Shown: positions 23,182 through 30,902 of the stretch, one piece after another
Layout: each line of letters opens with the position of its first letter
Numbering within the stretch: the stretch's first letter is position 1
Made by a program: the position numbers and the translations under genes
Source: Candidatus Moranbacteria bacterium UBA2206
GTDB lineage: Bacteria; Patescibacteriota; Minisyncoccia; Moranbacterales; UBA2206
Direction: 5' to 3'
Assembly: GCA_002328565.1 (NCBI GenBank)
Contig: DCUU01000067.1
Coordinates: 294-48,733 of the forward strand
Length of the DNA stretch: 48,440 bases
The notes under the pieces: generated by a model
Told to the model about the DNA's origin: nothing
What the model saw: only the letters and a program-made list of their open reading frames with translations
Database searches by the model: none

Positions 23182-25020
23182 TTATTCCACCGTCACTGAT
23201 TTGGCTAAGTTTCTCGGCTTGTCCACATCATACCCTTTGGCGACACCAAAATAATAGGCAAAAAGTTGTAGTGGGATAACCGAGATAAAAGGTGTGAGCA
23301 TTTCCAAGGTTTTTGGAATATAAATTACATCATCGGCAATTTTCCCAATTTCTTTATCACCAGCTGTGGCAATGGCAATTATTTTTCCACCGCGCGCTTT
23401 TATTTCTTGCATACCGGAAATATTTTTTTCATAAACGCTATCTTTCGGGCAGATGAAAATTGAAGGGAAGTTTTCGTCAATTAGTGCAATTGGTCCGTGC
23501 TTCATTTCTCCTGTCGCATAGCCTTCAGCGTGCACGTAGGAAATTTCTTTTATCTTCAAAGCTCCTTCCAGGGCAATTGGGAAATTATATTTTCTGCCCA
23601 AATACAAGAAATCCTTAGCGCTCGAATATTTTTTAGCAATCTTTTTTATCTCCTTGGATTTTTTCAAAATTCCTTCAATTAATTTCGGCATATTTTTTAG
23701 CTCCTCTGCGATTCTTTCACTCATCACATTTGACATATCTCTTTGTCGCCCAAACATCAAAGTCCACAGCGCTAAAACTACAAGTTGCGTAGTGAAAGCT
23801 TTGGTTGAAGCCACTCCAATTTCAGGGCCAGATAGTGTGTGTGTTCCTGCATCAGTTTCGCGTGCAATCGTCGATCCAACCACATTCACAATTCCCAAAG
23901 TCAGCGCTCCTTTGTTTTTTGCCTCACGAATGGCGGCCAAGGTGTCAGCAGTTTCACCTGATTGAGAAATAGCTACCACCGCCGTCGAAGAATCCAATAT
24001 TGGTTTTCGATAACGAAACTCACTGGCATATTCCACCTCCGTTGGAATGCCGGCATATTCTTCTAACATATATTCACCAACTAGTCCGGAATAATAGGAA
24101 GTGCCACAAGCCACAATGATAATTTTTTTTATTTTTCGAAGTCTTTTTTCTATCGGACGCAAACCACCCAGGATTGGAAAATTATTTTCTGACAAAAAAT
24201 GCTCCACTCTTCCCCGAAGGCCATTGGCGATTACTTCCGGTTGTTCAAATATTTCCTTGAGCATAAAATGATCGAATCCTCCCTTTTTCGATTCCTCTAG
24301 TGTCCAATTTAATTTAGAAATTTCCTTGCTAACAATTTTATTTTTAATATTGCTAATTTCAAAACCATTTTGCCTAATCTCGGCCATCTCTCCATCATCC
24401 AGATAAATTACTTTGTCAGTGTGACGCACAATAGCGCTGGCGTCTGAAGCTACGATAAATTCATCTTTGCCAATTCCAAGTATCAAAGGCGAACCATTTC
24501 TGGCAATAATTATTTTATCCGGCTCATTTTTATTTATAATCGCCAGACCATATGTTCCGCGAACGAGCTTCAGCGCTTCTAGCACCGATTTTTTAAAGTC
24601 CAGTTTTTTGTTAAATTCCTCAATGAGATGGACCAAAACTTCCGAATCAGTTTCAGAGACAAATTTATGTTTTTTCTTTTGAAGTATTTTTTTGAGCTCT
24701 TGATAGTTTTCAATTATTCCGTTATGCACCAAAAAAATATTACTCTCGCAATCCCCATGCGGATGAGAATTTCTGTCGCTTGGCTTGCCATGCGTCGCCC
24801 AGCGAGTATGAGCGATACCAATTTTCCCGAGAAAATCTTGTGCTCCAATTTTATTTTGCAATTCCACCACCTTACCCACCGCTTTTAGAGTTACTATTTT
24901 CTCGTTTTGTATAACTGAAATTCCCGCGCTATCATAACCGCGATATTCCAGTTGCTTGAGCCCTTCCAATAAAATCGGCACCGCTTTTTGTTTTCCAATA
25001 TAAGCAATTATTCCGCACAT
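23182..25020 (-). CDS. glmS: Glutamine-fructose-6-phosphate aminotransferase GlmS
   Basis: Makes glucosamine-6-phosphate from fructose-6-phosphate and glutamine, the entry step to UDP-GlcNAc. The N-terminal nucleophile cysteine is C2 (MCGIIAYIG). The glutaminase domain shows LEYRGYDSAG, HTRWATHGKPS and NSHPH. Two SIS domains follow (VACGTSYYSGLVGEYMLE, AISQSGETADTLAAI, GPEIGVASTKAFTTQ), and the C-terminus PRNLAKSVTVE is intact. At 612 residues it is full length. It lies downstream of glmM, with a hairpin-bearing spacer between them. Confidence 0.98.
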   Translation of the reverse strand: MCGIIAYIGKQKAVPILLEGLKQLEYRGYDSAGISVIQNEKIVTLKAVGKVVELQNKIGAQDFLGKIGIAHTRWATHGKPSDRNSHPHGDCESNIFLVHNGIIENYQELKKILQKKKHKFVSETDSEVLVHLIEEFNKKLDFKKSVLEALKLVRGTYGLAIINKNEPDKIIIARNGSPLILGIGKDEFIVASDASAIVRHTDKVIYLDDGEMAEIRQNGFEISNIKNKIVSKEISKLNWTLEESKKGGFDHFMLKEIFEQPEVIANGLRGRVEHFLSENNFPILGGLRPIEKRLRKIKKIIIVACGTSYYSGLVGEYMLEEYAGIPTEVEYASEFRYRKPILDSSTAVVAISQSGETADTLAAIREAKNKGALTLGIVNVVGSTIARETDAGTHTLSGPEIGVASTKAFTTQLVVLALWTLMFGRQRDMSNVMSERIAEELKNMPKLIEGILKKSKEIKKIAKKYSSAKDFLYLGRKYNFPIALEGALKIKEISYVHAEGYATGEMKHGPIALIDENFPSIFICPKDSVYEKNISGMQEIKARGGKIIAIATAGDKEIGKIADDVIYIPKTLEMLTPFISVIPLQLFAYYFGVAKGYDVDKPRNLAKSVTVE

Positions 25021-25030
25021 AAATTTTTTA

Positions 25031-25124
25031 CCCCGTGGAATAATAATATATTAAACCCAAGGTGATATTAAAAAATAAATTTAATTTTATTTTGATTATT
25101 TTATAAGTCCGTATTCCACTGGGG
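25031..25124. promoter_or_regulatory. Hairpin in the glmM-glmS spacer
   Basis: CCCCGTGGAATA (25031) pairs with TATTCCACTGGGG (to 25124) around an AT-rich interior, directly upstream of glmS on the minus strand. It could affect glmS expression. It does not show the conserved core of the glmS ribozyme. Confidence 0.45.
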
Positions 25125-25131
25125 TGAATTT

Positions 25132-26472
25132 TCAACCCAGATGCTTATTTATAACTTTCACAATTTGATCAGCATAGTTTTTGATTTCCTCCTTATCTCT
25201 TCCTTCAATCATAACTCGACACAAATTTTCTGTACCAGAATATCTCACTAACACTCTTCCATTTTCTCCCAAAATATTTTCTATCTTTTTTATAATTTCC
25301 ATAATTTCCGAAATAGATTTCAATTCCGGCTTGCTTTTAACAACAACATTGACCAAAATTTTTGGAAACAAAACTATCTCGCGAACTAATTCGGACAAAT
25401 TTTTCTTGAAATAATTTATAGCCGAAATCAACATCAGTCCCGAAGCCATTCCATCACCTGTCGGTTGAAAATTAGACATAATGATGTGTCCTGATTCTTC
25501 CCCTCCAAGAACAATCTCTCTTTTTTTCATCTCTTGTGACACTTGCCGATCACCCACGCCAACGGCAAAATGTCCGATTCCTTGCTTTTTTAGACTACTG
25601 ATAAATCCAATATTACTCATAACTGTTGTGACAACGGCATTACTTCTTAATTCTCCTTTTTCTTGCATCATCTTGGCGATAAGATAAATTATCCGATCAC
25701 CATTAAGCGCATTGCCTTTTTCATCAACTACGATCAGCCTATCCCCATCGCCATCAAAAGCCAAACCAAGATCAGCTTTCTTTTCAATGACTTTTTTCCT
25801 GAGTGTTTCAATGTGTTGCGAACCGCAATTACTGTTGATATTTTTTCCGTTTGGAGCAGCAAAAAGAACTTCGGAAACTTCTGCTTTTTTATCAAATACC
25901 ACTGGAGCTATTTCATATGTCGCTCCATTGGCACAATCTAAAACTATTTTTAAGTTTCCTAATTCTAAATTAGAAACTTTGCTTAGGAGAAAATTTGCAT
26001 ATTTTTCTTTAGCCTCAGTCAAAATTGTTTTTTGTCCTAAAACAAAATCTTCCCCTATTTTTTTTGTCGATTCTTCCAAGATATATTTTTGCAACTCCGA
26101 TTCTTGTTCATTAGTAAGTTTTGTGCCGTCAGCATTAAACGGCTTTAGCCCATTATATTCAAAAGAATTATGTGAAGCAGAAATTACTATTCCTGCGCCA
26201 GCCTTTTCTTCGCCAACTAAATAGGCCACACCAGGAGTTGGAATTATTCCTGCCAAAACGGCCGTTCCACCCATAGAAATTATTCCGCAAATTATCGCTT
26301 CTTCCAACATCACACCCGACTCTCGCGTGTCTCGTCCGATGACAATTTTGAGAGGCGCATTTCTTTTTTGACAATATAAAACAAGAGCTATTCCCATTTT
26401 AACTCCCATTTCTGGACTCATTATTTCTTCATTTACCAAAGCTCTAATTCCATCAGTGCCAAATAATTTCAT
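25132..26472 (-). CDS. glmM: Phosphoglucosamine mutase GlmM
   Basis: Interconverts glucosamine-6-phosphate and glucosamine-1-phosphate. The four phosphohexomutase regions are present: an N-terminal FGTDGIRALVN, the phosphoserine loop GIVISASHNSFEYNGLK, the metal-binding loop LAFDGDGDRLIVVDE, the sugar-binding GGEESGHI and the phosphate-binding RYSGTENLCRV. The 446-residue length is standard. It sits between the nucleotidyltransferase (17 nt upstream) and glmS, making a UDP-GlcNAc supply cluster. Confidence 0.98.
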   Translation of the reverse strand: MKLFGTDGIRALVNEEIMSPEMGVKMGIALVLYCQKRNAPLKIVIGRDTRESGVMLEEAIICGIISMGGTAVLAGIIPTPGVAYLVGEEKAGAGIVISASHNSFEYNGLKPFNADGTKLTNEQESELQKYILEESTKKIGEDFVLGQKTILTEAKEKYANFLLSKVSNLELGNLKIVLDCANGATYEIAPVVFDKKAEVSEVLFAAPNGKNINSNCGSQHIETLRKKVIEKKADLGLAFDGDGDRLIVVDEKGNALNGDRIIYLIAKMMQEKGELRSNAVVTTVMSNIGFISSLKKQGIGHFAVGVGDRQVSQEMKKREIVLGGEESGHIIMSNFQPTGDGMASGLMLISAINYFKKNLSELVREIVLFPKILVNVVVKSKPELKSISEIMEIIKKIENILGENGRVLVRYSGTENLCRVMIEGRDKEEIKNYADQIVKVINKHLG

Positions 26473-26489
26473 ATTTTTGTTTTATGTTT

Positions 26490-27170
26490 TTACACGAATT
26501 TATGCAAAACTTTTTCGGCTTCTTTCAAATCATCAGGATTACCAATGGCATGCCAATGCGTAGCCTTCTCCACTTTTATTTTATGGTCCTTTGCCATTTT
26601 AGCTATAGTTTGTGGCAACCCAAATTCTCCGTTACCAATTGAAACTAAACTATAATCAAAAAATCTTCTATCTAGTATGTACACACCAGTCGCAACTAGT
26701 TTATATTTTTTTGTTTTTGGCTTTTCTATCACTTCATCCAGTGTACCATTTCTATTTGTCTTAATCACGCCAAATTTAGTAGGGTCATCGACTTCAAAAC
26801 CCAAAATTGCCAAGTCATGCTTCAAGAGATTATTCAAGTCTTTTTTAGTATACAAATCATCACCCATCATTACTAAAAATTTATCCTTAAGAACACTCTT
26901 GGCCAAGTGAACGGCTCCACCAGTGCCATTTAGATTAGTTTGAAAAACATAAATAATTTTTCGACCATTGTAATATCTTTTAAAGTGACGAATTATATCC
27001 TCGCTTCGATAACCCACGATAAAAATAATCTCTTTGATTTTTTTCGGCAATGCCTTTATTTTGTGCTCCAAAATTGGTTTACCTTTGATTTTGAGCATCG
27101 GCTTAGTTGTTGCCGTTGTCAAATTTCCCATTCTCTTCCCCCGACCCGCCGCGAGTATAACTGCTTGCAT
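26490..27170 (-). CDS. Sugar-1-phosphate nucleotidyltransferase
   Basis: NTP-transferase-fold enzyme that joins a sugar-1-phosphate to a nucleotide. The signature AVILAAGRGKRMGNL and the KPM..GKPIL motif are at the N-terminus. GTGGAVHLA and MMGDDLY follow, and GFEVDDPTKFGVIK fits NDP-sugar pyrophosphorylases. It lacks the left-handed beta-helix of full GlmU. Its place with glmM and glmS suggests it makes UDP-GlcNAc, but a glucose- or dTDP-sugar activity is possible. The start at 27170 gives MQAVILAAG; an upstream in-frame ATG adds residues from a repeat array. Confidence 0.85.
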   Translation of the reverse strand: MQAVILAAGRGKRMGNLTTATTKPMLKIKGKPILEHKIKALPKKIKEIIFIVGYRSEDIIRHFKRYYNGRKIIYVFQTNLNGTGGAVHLAKSVLKDKFLVMMGDDLYTKKDLNNLLKHDLAILGFEVDDPTKFGVIKTNRNGTLDEVIEKPKTKKYKLVATGVYILDRRFFDYSLVSIGNGEFGLPQTIAKMAKDHKIKVEKATHWHAIGNPDDLKEAEKVLHKFV

Positions 27171-27178
27171 AAAATTGA

Positions 27179-27262
27179 GTTTATAAAGTTGCAAGTTATA
27201 AAGTAAAAAGTTATCTTCTTAAGTTCTTTATGAACTTTACGAACTTTTAACTTTATGAACTT
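27179..27262. repeat. AAGTT/AACTT-type repeat array, overlapping the leuS stop codon
   Basis: Roughly 80 nt of short degenerate repeats (AAAGTTG, CAAGTTA, TAAAGTA, then AACTTTA/GAACTTT in reverse). The leuS stop codon (27253-27255) and last residues lie within it. Confidence 0.65.
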
Positions 27263-30222
27263 ATGACTATATTAATTAACCTCCCCTTCACAAATATAAC
27301 TTTTTTAATTTCTTTTTCTGCAATATGATTCTTAACTTTTTCTCTTTCAAGTGCAATCTTTTTCGCTTCCTCTTCGGAGATATCAGCGCTCACAGTTATC
27401 TTATCACGCACTTTTCCATTAATTTGAATAATGAGTTCTATTTCTTCGTCCTTAATCATTTCTGGATCATATGCAGGCCACTTTTCTTTGAAAATAGAAT
27501 TCTTACTTGTCCCGCCTTGGCGGTGATTACCTAATTTATTCCACAATTCTTCTGAAAGATGAGGTGCAAAAGGGCTAAGTAGTAGTAAGTATAAAGTATA
27601 ATGTATCAAGCTTATTTCTTTTTCCTTATCCAGCGCATTAGCTAAAATCATTAATTGACTTATGGCCGTGTTGAATTTCATTTCTTCAATATCTTTACCA
27701 ACTTTTTTAATAGTCTTATGAATTAGATTATTTAACTTGCTGTCTCCTGTTCCCTGATCGCTAATCTTTGTTTGTAATTTATATACTTTTTCCAAAAATC
27801 TATACACTCCCACAATCCCCTTGGTCTGCCACGGCTTGGCGTCTTCCAATGATCCCATAAACATTTCAAAAATTCGAAGAGAGTCGGCGCCAAATTCCTT
27901 CACTACATCATCTGGATTAACTACATTGCCTTTTGATTTTGACATTTTTGTTCCGTCCTCTGCCAAAATCGTTCCTTGATGACGCAATTTCAAAAATGGT
28001 TCGTCAAAATTGAGGTATCCCAAATTATGCAAAACTTTGGTGAAAAATCTGGCATAAAGAAGATGAAGCACGCTATGTTCCGCTCCGCCCACATAAAGAT
28101 CCACCGGCAACCAATATTTGAGCATTTCTTTCGAAGCAAATTCTTTTTCATTTTTAGGATCAGCGTAGCGCAAATAATACCAACTAGAACAAACGAAAGT
28201 GTCCATTGTGTCAGATTCTCTCTTGGCTTCCCCTCCACATTTCGGACATTTCACTTCCTGAAATTTCTTTGAATATTTGAGCGGAGATTCTCCGGTCGGT
28301 TTGAAATCCACATCATCTGGCAAAACTACTGGCAAATCTTTTTCCGGTACTGCAACCTCCCCACATTTTTCACAATATATAATTGGAATTGGTGCCCCCC
28401 AATACCTTTGACGACTTACTAACCAATCACGAAGTTTATAATTTATTTTTTTCTTGCCAAGATTATTTTCTTCTAACCAAGCTATTAATTTTCCCCGCGC
28501 TTGTTCGGAAGTTAAGCCAGAATATTTTTCAGAATTACTTAGTATTCCATCTCCACAGAAAGCATTCTCTTCTTTAAACAAAAAATTAGAAATATATTTA
28601 TGTGACTCTGGTGTAACAATTTTTTCTACATCCTCTTTTTTGATCCACATTATATCATGATTTCCTTTTTCATCTTTAGAAATTTCTTCCCGCTCTTGAT
28701 TCTCCAGTTCGAATAAAAATGTCCTCATGTGAACAAACTGATTTCTATCTTTTGGAACATGATAGAATTTGCTATGATATCTCATTATCTCTTTAACTAG
28801 TTTTAAGTTTTTATATCCTGTTTCTTCCAAAATCTCAGCTCTTGCTGCTTCTTCAGCTGTTTGATCTTTTTCAATTCCGCCCGTTATGAAAGTTCTCCAA
28901 TCAACTTTTTTCCATTGTAAAATAATATACTCATCTTTTTCCCAGTGCTTCACGATAGCTGTTATTGCATCCCTATTAAAAGCAGGTTCTTCCTCTCGAA
29001 ATTTATCAACTCCATTAGTCGTAGAAAAAACTGGATCAATGATGTTTTTTATCGGTAAATCATATTTCTTCGCAAACTCAAAATCGCGTTCGTCATGCGC
29101 TGGCACAGCCATCACCGCTCCTGTTCCATATTGCGACAAAACATAATCCGCTACAAATAATGGCAACGCCTCGCCATTAAATGGATTGATAACTTTTATC
29201 CCCTTAATTTCTACTCCGGTCTTAACTTTCGCTTCCATTCGATCAAGATCAGTTTTCTTTTTTGATTCTTGGATATATTTTTCAACTTCATCCAAATTCT
29301 TAATGTCATCCTGAACTCGTTTCAGGATCTCATGTTCCGGCGCCACCACCGCATAAGTCATCCCAAAGACAGTATCAATTCTAGTGGTATAAACTTCAAT
29401 AAACTTATCAGTATTTTCAATTTGCATTTTGAACTGCGCACCCTCTGATTTTCCAATCCAATTTTTTTGCAATGATTTTGTTGAATTTGGCCAATCAATT
29501 TTTTCCAGGCCATTTAATAATCCAGAAGTTTTTCCTTTGTCTTCAATAAAATCCGTAATCTTGAAAAACCATTGCTCAAGATCTTTTTGAATAACTTCCG
29601 ACTCACATCTCTCGCATTTGCCATTTTCCGCCTGCTCATTAGCAAGAACTGTTTGGCATTTCGGACACCAATTCACCTTGGCTTTTTTCTTATACGCCAA
29701 TCCATTTTTATAAAACAAAAGAAACAACCACTGTGTCCATTTATAGTATTCTGGATCTGAAGAATTAACTTCGCGCGACCAATCGTAGGAAAAACCAACA
29801 GCATTCATCTGGCGCGTAAAAGTTTCAACTGCTTCTTGGGTTGTGGTTTTCGGATGAACCCCTGTTTTTATGGCATAATTTTCCGCCGGTAAACCAAAAG
29901 CGTCCCAACCTATCGGATGCAGAACATTTTTACCATTCATTCGTTGATAACGAGAATATATATCGCTTGCTGTGTAGCCTTCCACATGCCCCACGTGTAA
30001 TCCAGTGCCTGACGGATAGGGAAACATGTCTAAGATAAAGGCTTTTTCCTTGTCAGAGTCACTTTTAGCGCTAAAATTATCAGGGTTTTCCCTCCAGAAT
30101 TTCTGCCATTTCTTCTCAATAATATCAGGATTATACCTATCAGAACCATCCGTTGAGCGTAGCGAAATCCCGCCCTGGCGGGACCATTTCGGTTCTATTT
30201 CCTTGGGGTTATACTTCTCCAT
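27253..30222 (-). CDS. leuS: Leucyl-tRNA synthetase with inserted NUDIX domain
   Basis: Charges tRNA-Leu. HIGH-type motif HVGH at 76-79 and KMSKS at 759-763. The CP1 editing domain has TTRIDTVFG (279-287) and GTGAVMAVPAHDERD (366-380). Between PIKNII and AFCGDGILSNS, about 135 extra residues (roughly 415-550) form a NUDIX domain with box GGIEKDQTAEEAARAEILEE, which explains the 989-residue length. Repeat-derived peptides occur at residues 14-28 (between two copies of a YNPxxIExKW block), 298-307 (HEILKRVQDDI) and near the C-terminus (NHRQGGTSKN). The core is intact, so activity is likely. A clear promoter lies upstream. Confidence 0.97.
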   Translation of the reverse strand: MEKYNPKEIEPKWSRQGGISLRSTDGSDRYNPDIIEKKWQKFWRENPDNFSAKSDSDKEKAFILDMFPYPSGTGLHVGHVEGYTASDIYSRYQRMNGKNVLHPIGWDAFGLPAENYAIKTGVHPKTTTQEAVETFTRQMNAVGFSYDWSREVNSSDPEYYKWTQWLFLLFYKNGLAYKKKAKVNWCPKCQTVLANEQAENGKCERCESEVIQKDLEQWFFKITDFIEDKGKTSGLLNGLEKIDWPNSTKSLQKNWIGKSEGAQFKMQIENTDKFIEVYTTRIDTVFGMTYAVVAPEHEILKRVQDDIKNLDEVEKYIQESKKKTDLDRMEAKVKTGVEIKGIKVINPFNGEALPLFVADYVLSQYGTGAVMAVPAHDERDFEFAKKYDLPIKNIIDPVFSTTNGVDKFREEEPAFNRDAITAIVKHWEKDEYIILQWKKVDWRTFITGGIEKDQTAEEAARAEILEETGYKNLKLVKEIMRYHSKFYHVPKDRNQFVHMRTFLFELENQEREEISKDEKGNHDIMWIKKEDVEKIVTPESHKYISNFLFKEENAFCGDGILSNSEKYSGLTSEQARGKLIAWLEENNLGKKKINYKLRDWLVSRQRYWGAPIPIIYCEKCGEVAVPEKDLPVVLPDDVDFKPTGESPLKYSKKFQEVKCPKCGGEAKRESDTMDTFVCSSWYYLRYADPKNEKEFASKEMLKYWLPVDLYVGGAEHSVLHLLYARFFTKVLHNLGYLNFDEPFLKLRHQGTILAEDGTKMSKSKGNVVNPDDVVKEFGADSLRIFEMFMGSLEDAKPWQTKGIVGVYRFLEKVYKLQTKISDQGTGDSKLNNLIHKTIKKVGKDIEEMKFNTAISQLMILANALDKEKEISLIHYTLYLLLLSPFAPHLSEELWNKLGNHRQGGTSKNSIFKEKWPAYDPEMIKDEEIELIIQINGKVRDKITVSADISEEEAKKIALEREKVKNHIAEKEIKKVIFVKGRLINIVISS
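27740..27767. repeat. 7-nt repeat array inside leuS
   Basis: CTGTCTC, CTGTTCC, CTGATCG, CTAATCT in register. They encode KISDQGTGDS on the minus strand. Confidence 0.6.
28573..28980 (-). other. NUDIX domain inside the LeuRS editing domain
   Basis: Residues about 415-550 of LeuRS read as a complete NUDIX domain: an N-terminal strand (AITAIVKHWEKDEYIILQW), the NUDIX helix (box at residues 448-470) and C-terminal strands (VHMRTFLFELE). The box keeps the three helix glutamates E463, E466 and E467, but the usual Arg before the first is Ala462 and the first Glu position is Gln454. Confidence 0.85.
29304..29330. repeat. REP-type half-unit inside leuS
   Basis: TGTCATCCTGAACTCGTTTC followed by AGGATCT is the same unit as the intergenic repeats at 32331, 32934 and 39075. 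It is read in frame as EILKRVQDDI. Confidence 0.85.
30168..30183. repeat. CCCGCC palindrome near the leuS start
   Basis: TCCCGCCCTGGCGGGA encodes SRQGG close to the LeuRS N-terminus. A shorter relative, CCGCCTTGGCGG (27512-27523), encodes RQGG near the C-terminus. Confidence 0.7.
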
Positions 30223-30247
30223 AAAACAAGTTTTTTAATACTTTCCT

Positions 30248-30276
30248 ATTCTATCTCATTTTTTCATTTATTTCAA
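30248..30276 (-). promoter_or_regulatory. leuS promoter
   Basis: On the minus strand: -35 TTGAAA (30271-30276), 17-nt spacer, -10 TAGAAT (30248-30253). Transcription would start near 30241, about 20 nt before the leuS ATG. Confidence 0.6.
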
Positions 30277-30303
30277 GAAAACAAAGATTTAGTTAATTTA
30301 TAC

Positions 30304-30338
30304 TAAAAACCCCCAAACTAAATTGTTTGGAGGTTTTT
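30304..30338. terminator. Terminator after the atp operon
   Basis: AAAAACCCCCAAAC pairs with GTTTGGAGGTTTTT around TAAATT. It lies 18 nt beyond the atpC stop, and the minus-strand copy ends in a T-run. Confidence 0.8.
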
Positions 30339-30356
30339 ATTATTTCTAAGAAAATT

Positions 30357-30794
30357 TTAGTCTATTTTCATACCTATTCTTGTATAATGCTTCCTCGCTA
30401 CGCGAATTCTGGCAGATTCCTTTTGAATAGCAGCAGCCACGCGAGCATATTCATTTTCATCCATTGAGACTCTTTGATTTTTGAGTTCTTCAGCTTTCTG
30501 TCTAGCTTCTTCAGCGCGTTTCAAGTCAATTTCTTCCGCTCGTTCAGCTGTATCAGCCAAAATAACGAGCTCATTACCATGAAATTCAATAAAACCACCG
30601 GAAATACAAACAAAAGATTCTTCTCCGTTTTTTTTCAACATAATACCACCCGGTTTTAAACTAGCAATATAACTTCTGTGATTGGGTAGAATTGTTATTT
30701 CTCCATCAGTGGTTGGCAAAGTCGCCTGATCAACAGCATCTTCAAAGACGGTTTTTTCGGGAGTGACTATTTTGAATTTGATTTGTAAACTCAT
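30357..30794 (-). CDS. atpC: ATP synthase epsilon subunit AtpC
   Basis: Central-stalk subunit that couples rotation and can inhibit ATP hydrolysis. The N-terminal beta-sandwich is recognisable (FKIVTPEKTVFEDAVDQATL, TTDGEITILPNHRSYIASLK), followed by the two-helix C-terminal domain (about residues 95-145, EEARQKAEELKNQR). The start at 30794 gives MSLQIKFKIVTP; a longer reading begins in repeat sequence. It is the last gene of the minus-strand atp set, followed by a terminator. Length (145 aa) is normal. Confidence 0.95.
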   Translation of the reverse strand: MSLQIKFKIVTPEKTVFEDAVDQATLPTTDGEITILPNHRSYIASLKPGGIMLKKNGEESFVCISGGFIEFHGNELVILADTAERAEEIDLKRAEEARQKAEELKNQRVSMDENEYARVAAAIQKESARIRVARKHYTRIGMKID

Positions 30795-30800
30795 AAAATT

Positions 30801-30900
30801 AATTTCAAATTTCAAAATCCAAATTATTTCAAATCAAGCTCAAATTAAAAAATTTAATCATTAGGATTTGATTTGAACTTTGAGCTTTGACATTTGGGTT
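30801..30900. repeat. Paired, inverted 7-nt repeat arrays between atpD and atpC
   Basis: The left array (AATTTCA, AATTTCA, AAATCCA, AATT...) and the right array (GATTTGA, TTTGAAC, TTTGAGC, TTTGACA, TTTGGGT) are roughly reverse complements and could form a long imperfect hairpin between the two genes. Confidence 0.75.
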
Positions 30901-30902
30901 TA

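Noticed and set aside
25031..25124. glmS ribozyme upstream of glmS
   Set aside because: I see only a simple stem with an AT-rich interior. The conserved pseudoknot core and cleavage-site context of the ribozyme are not recognisable.
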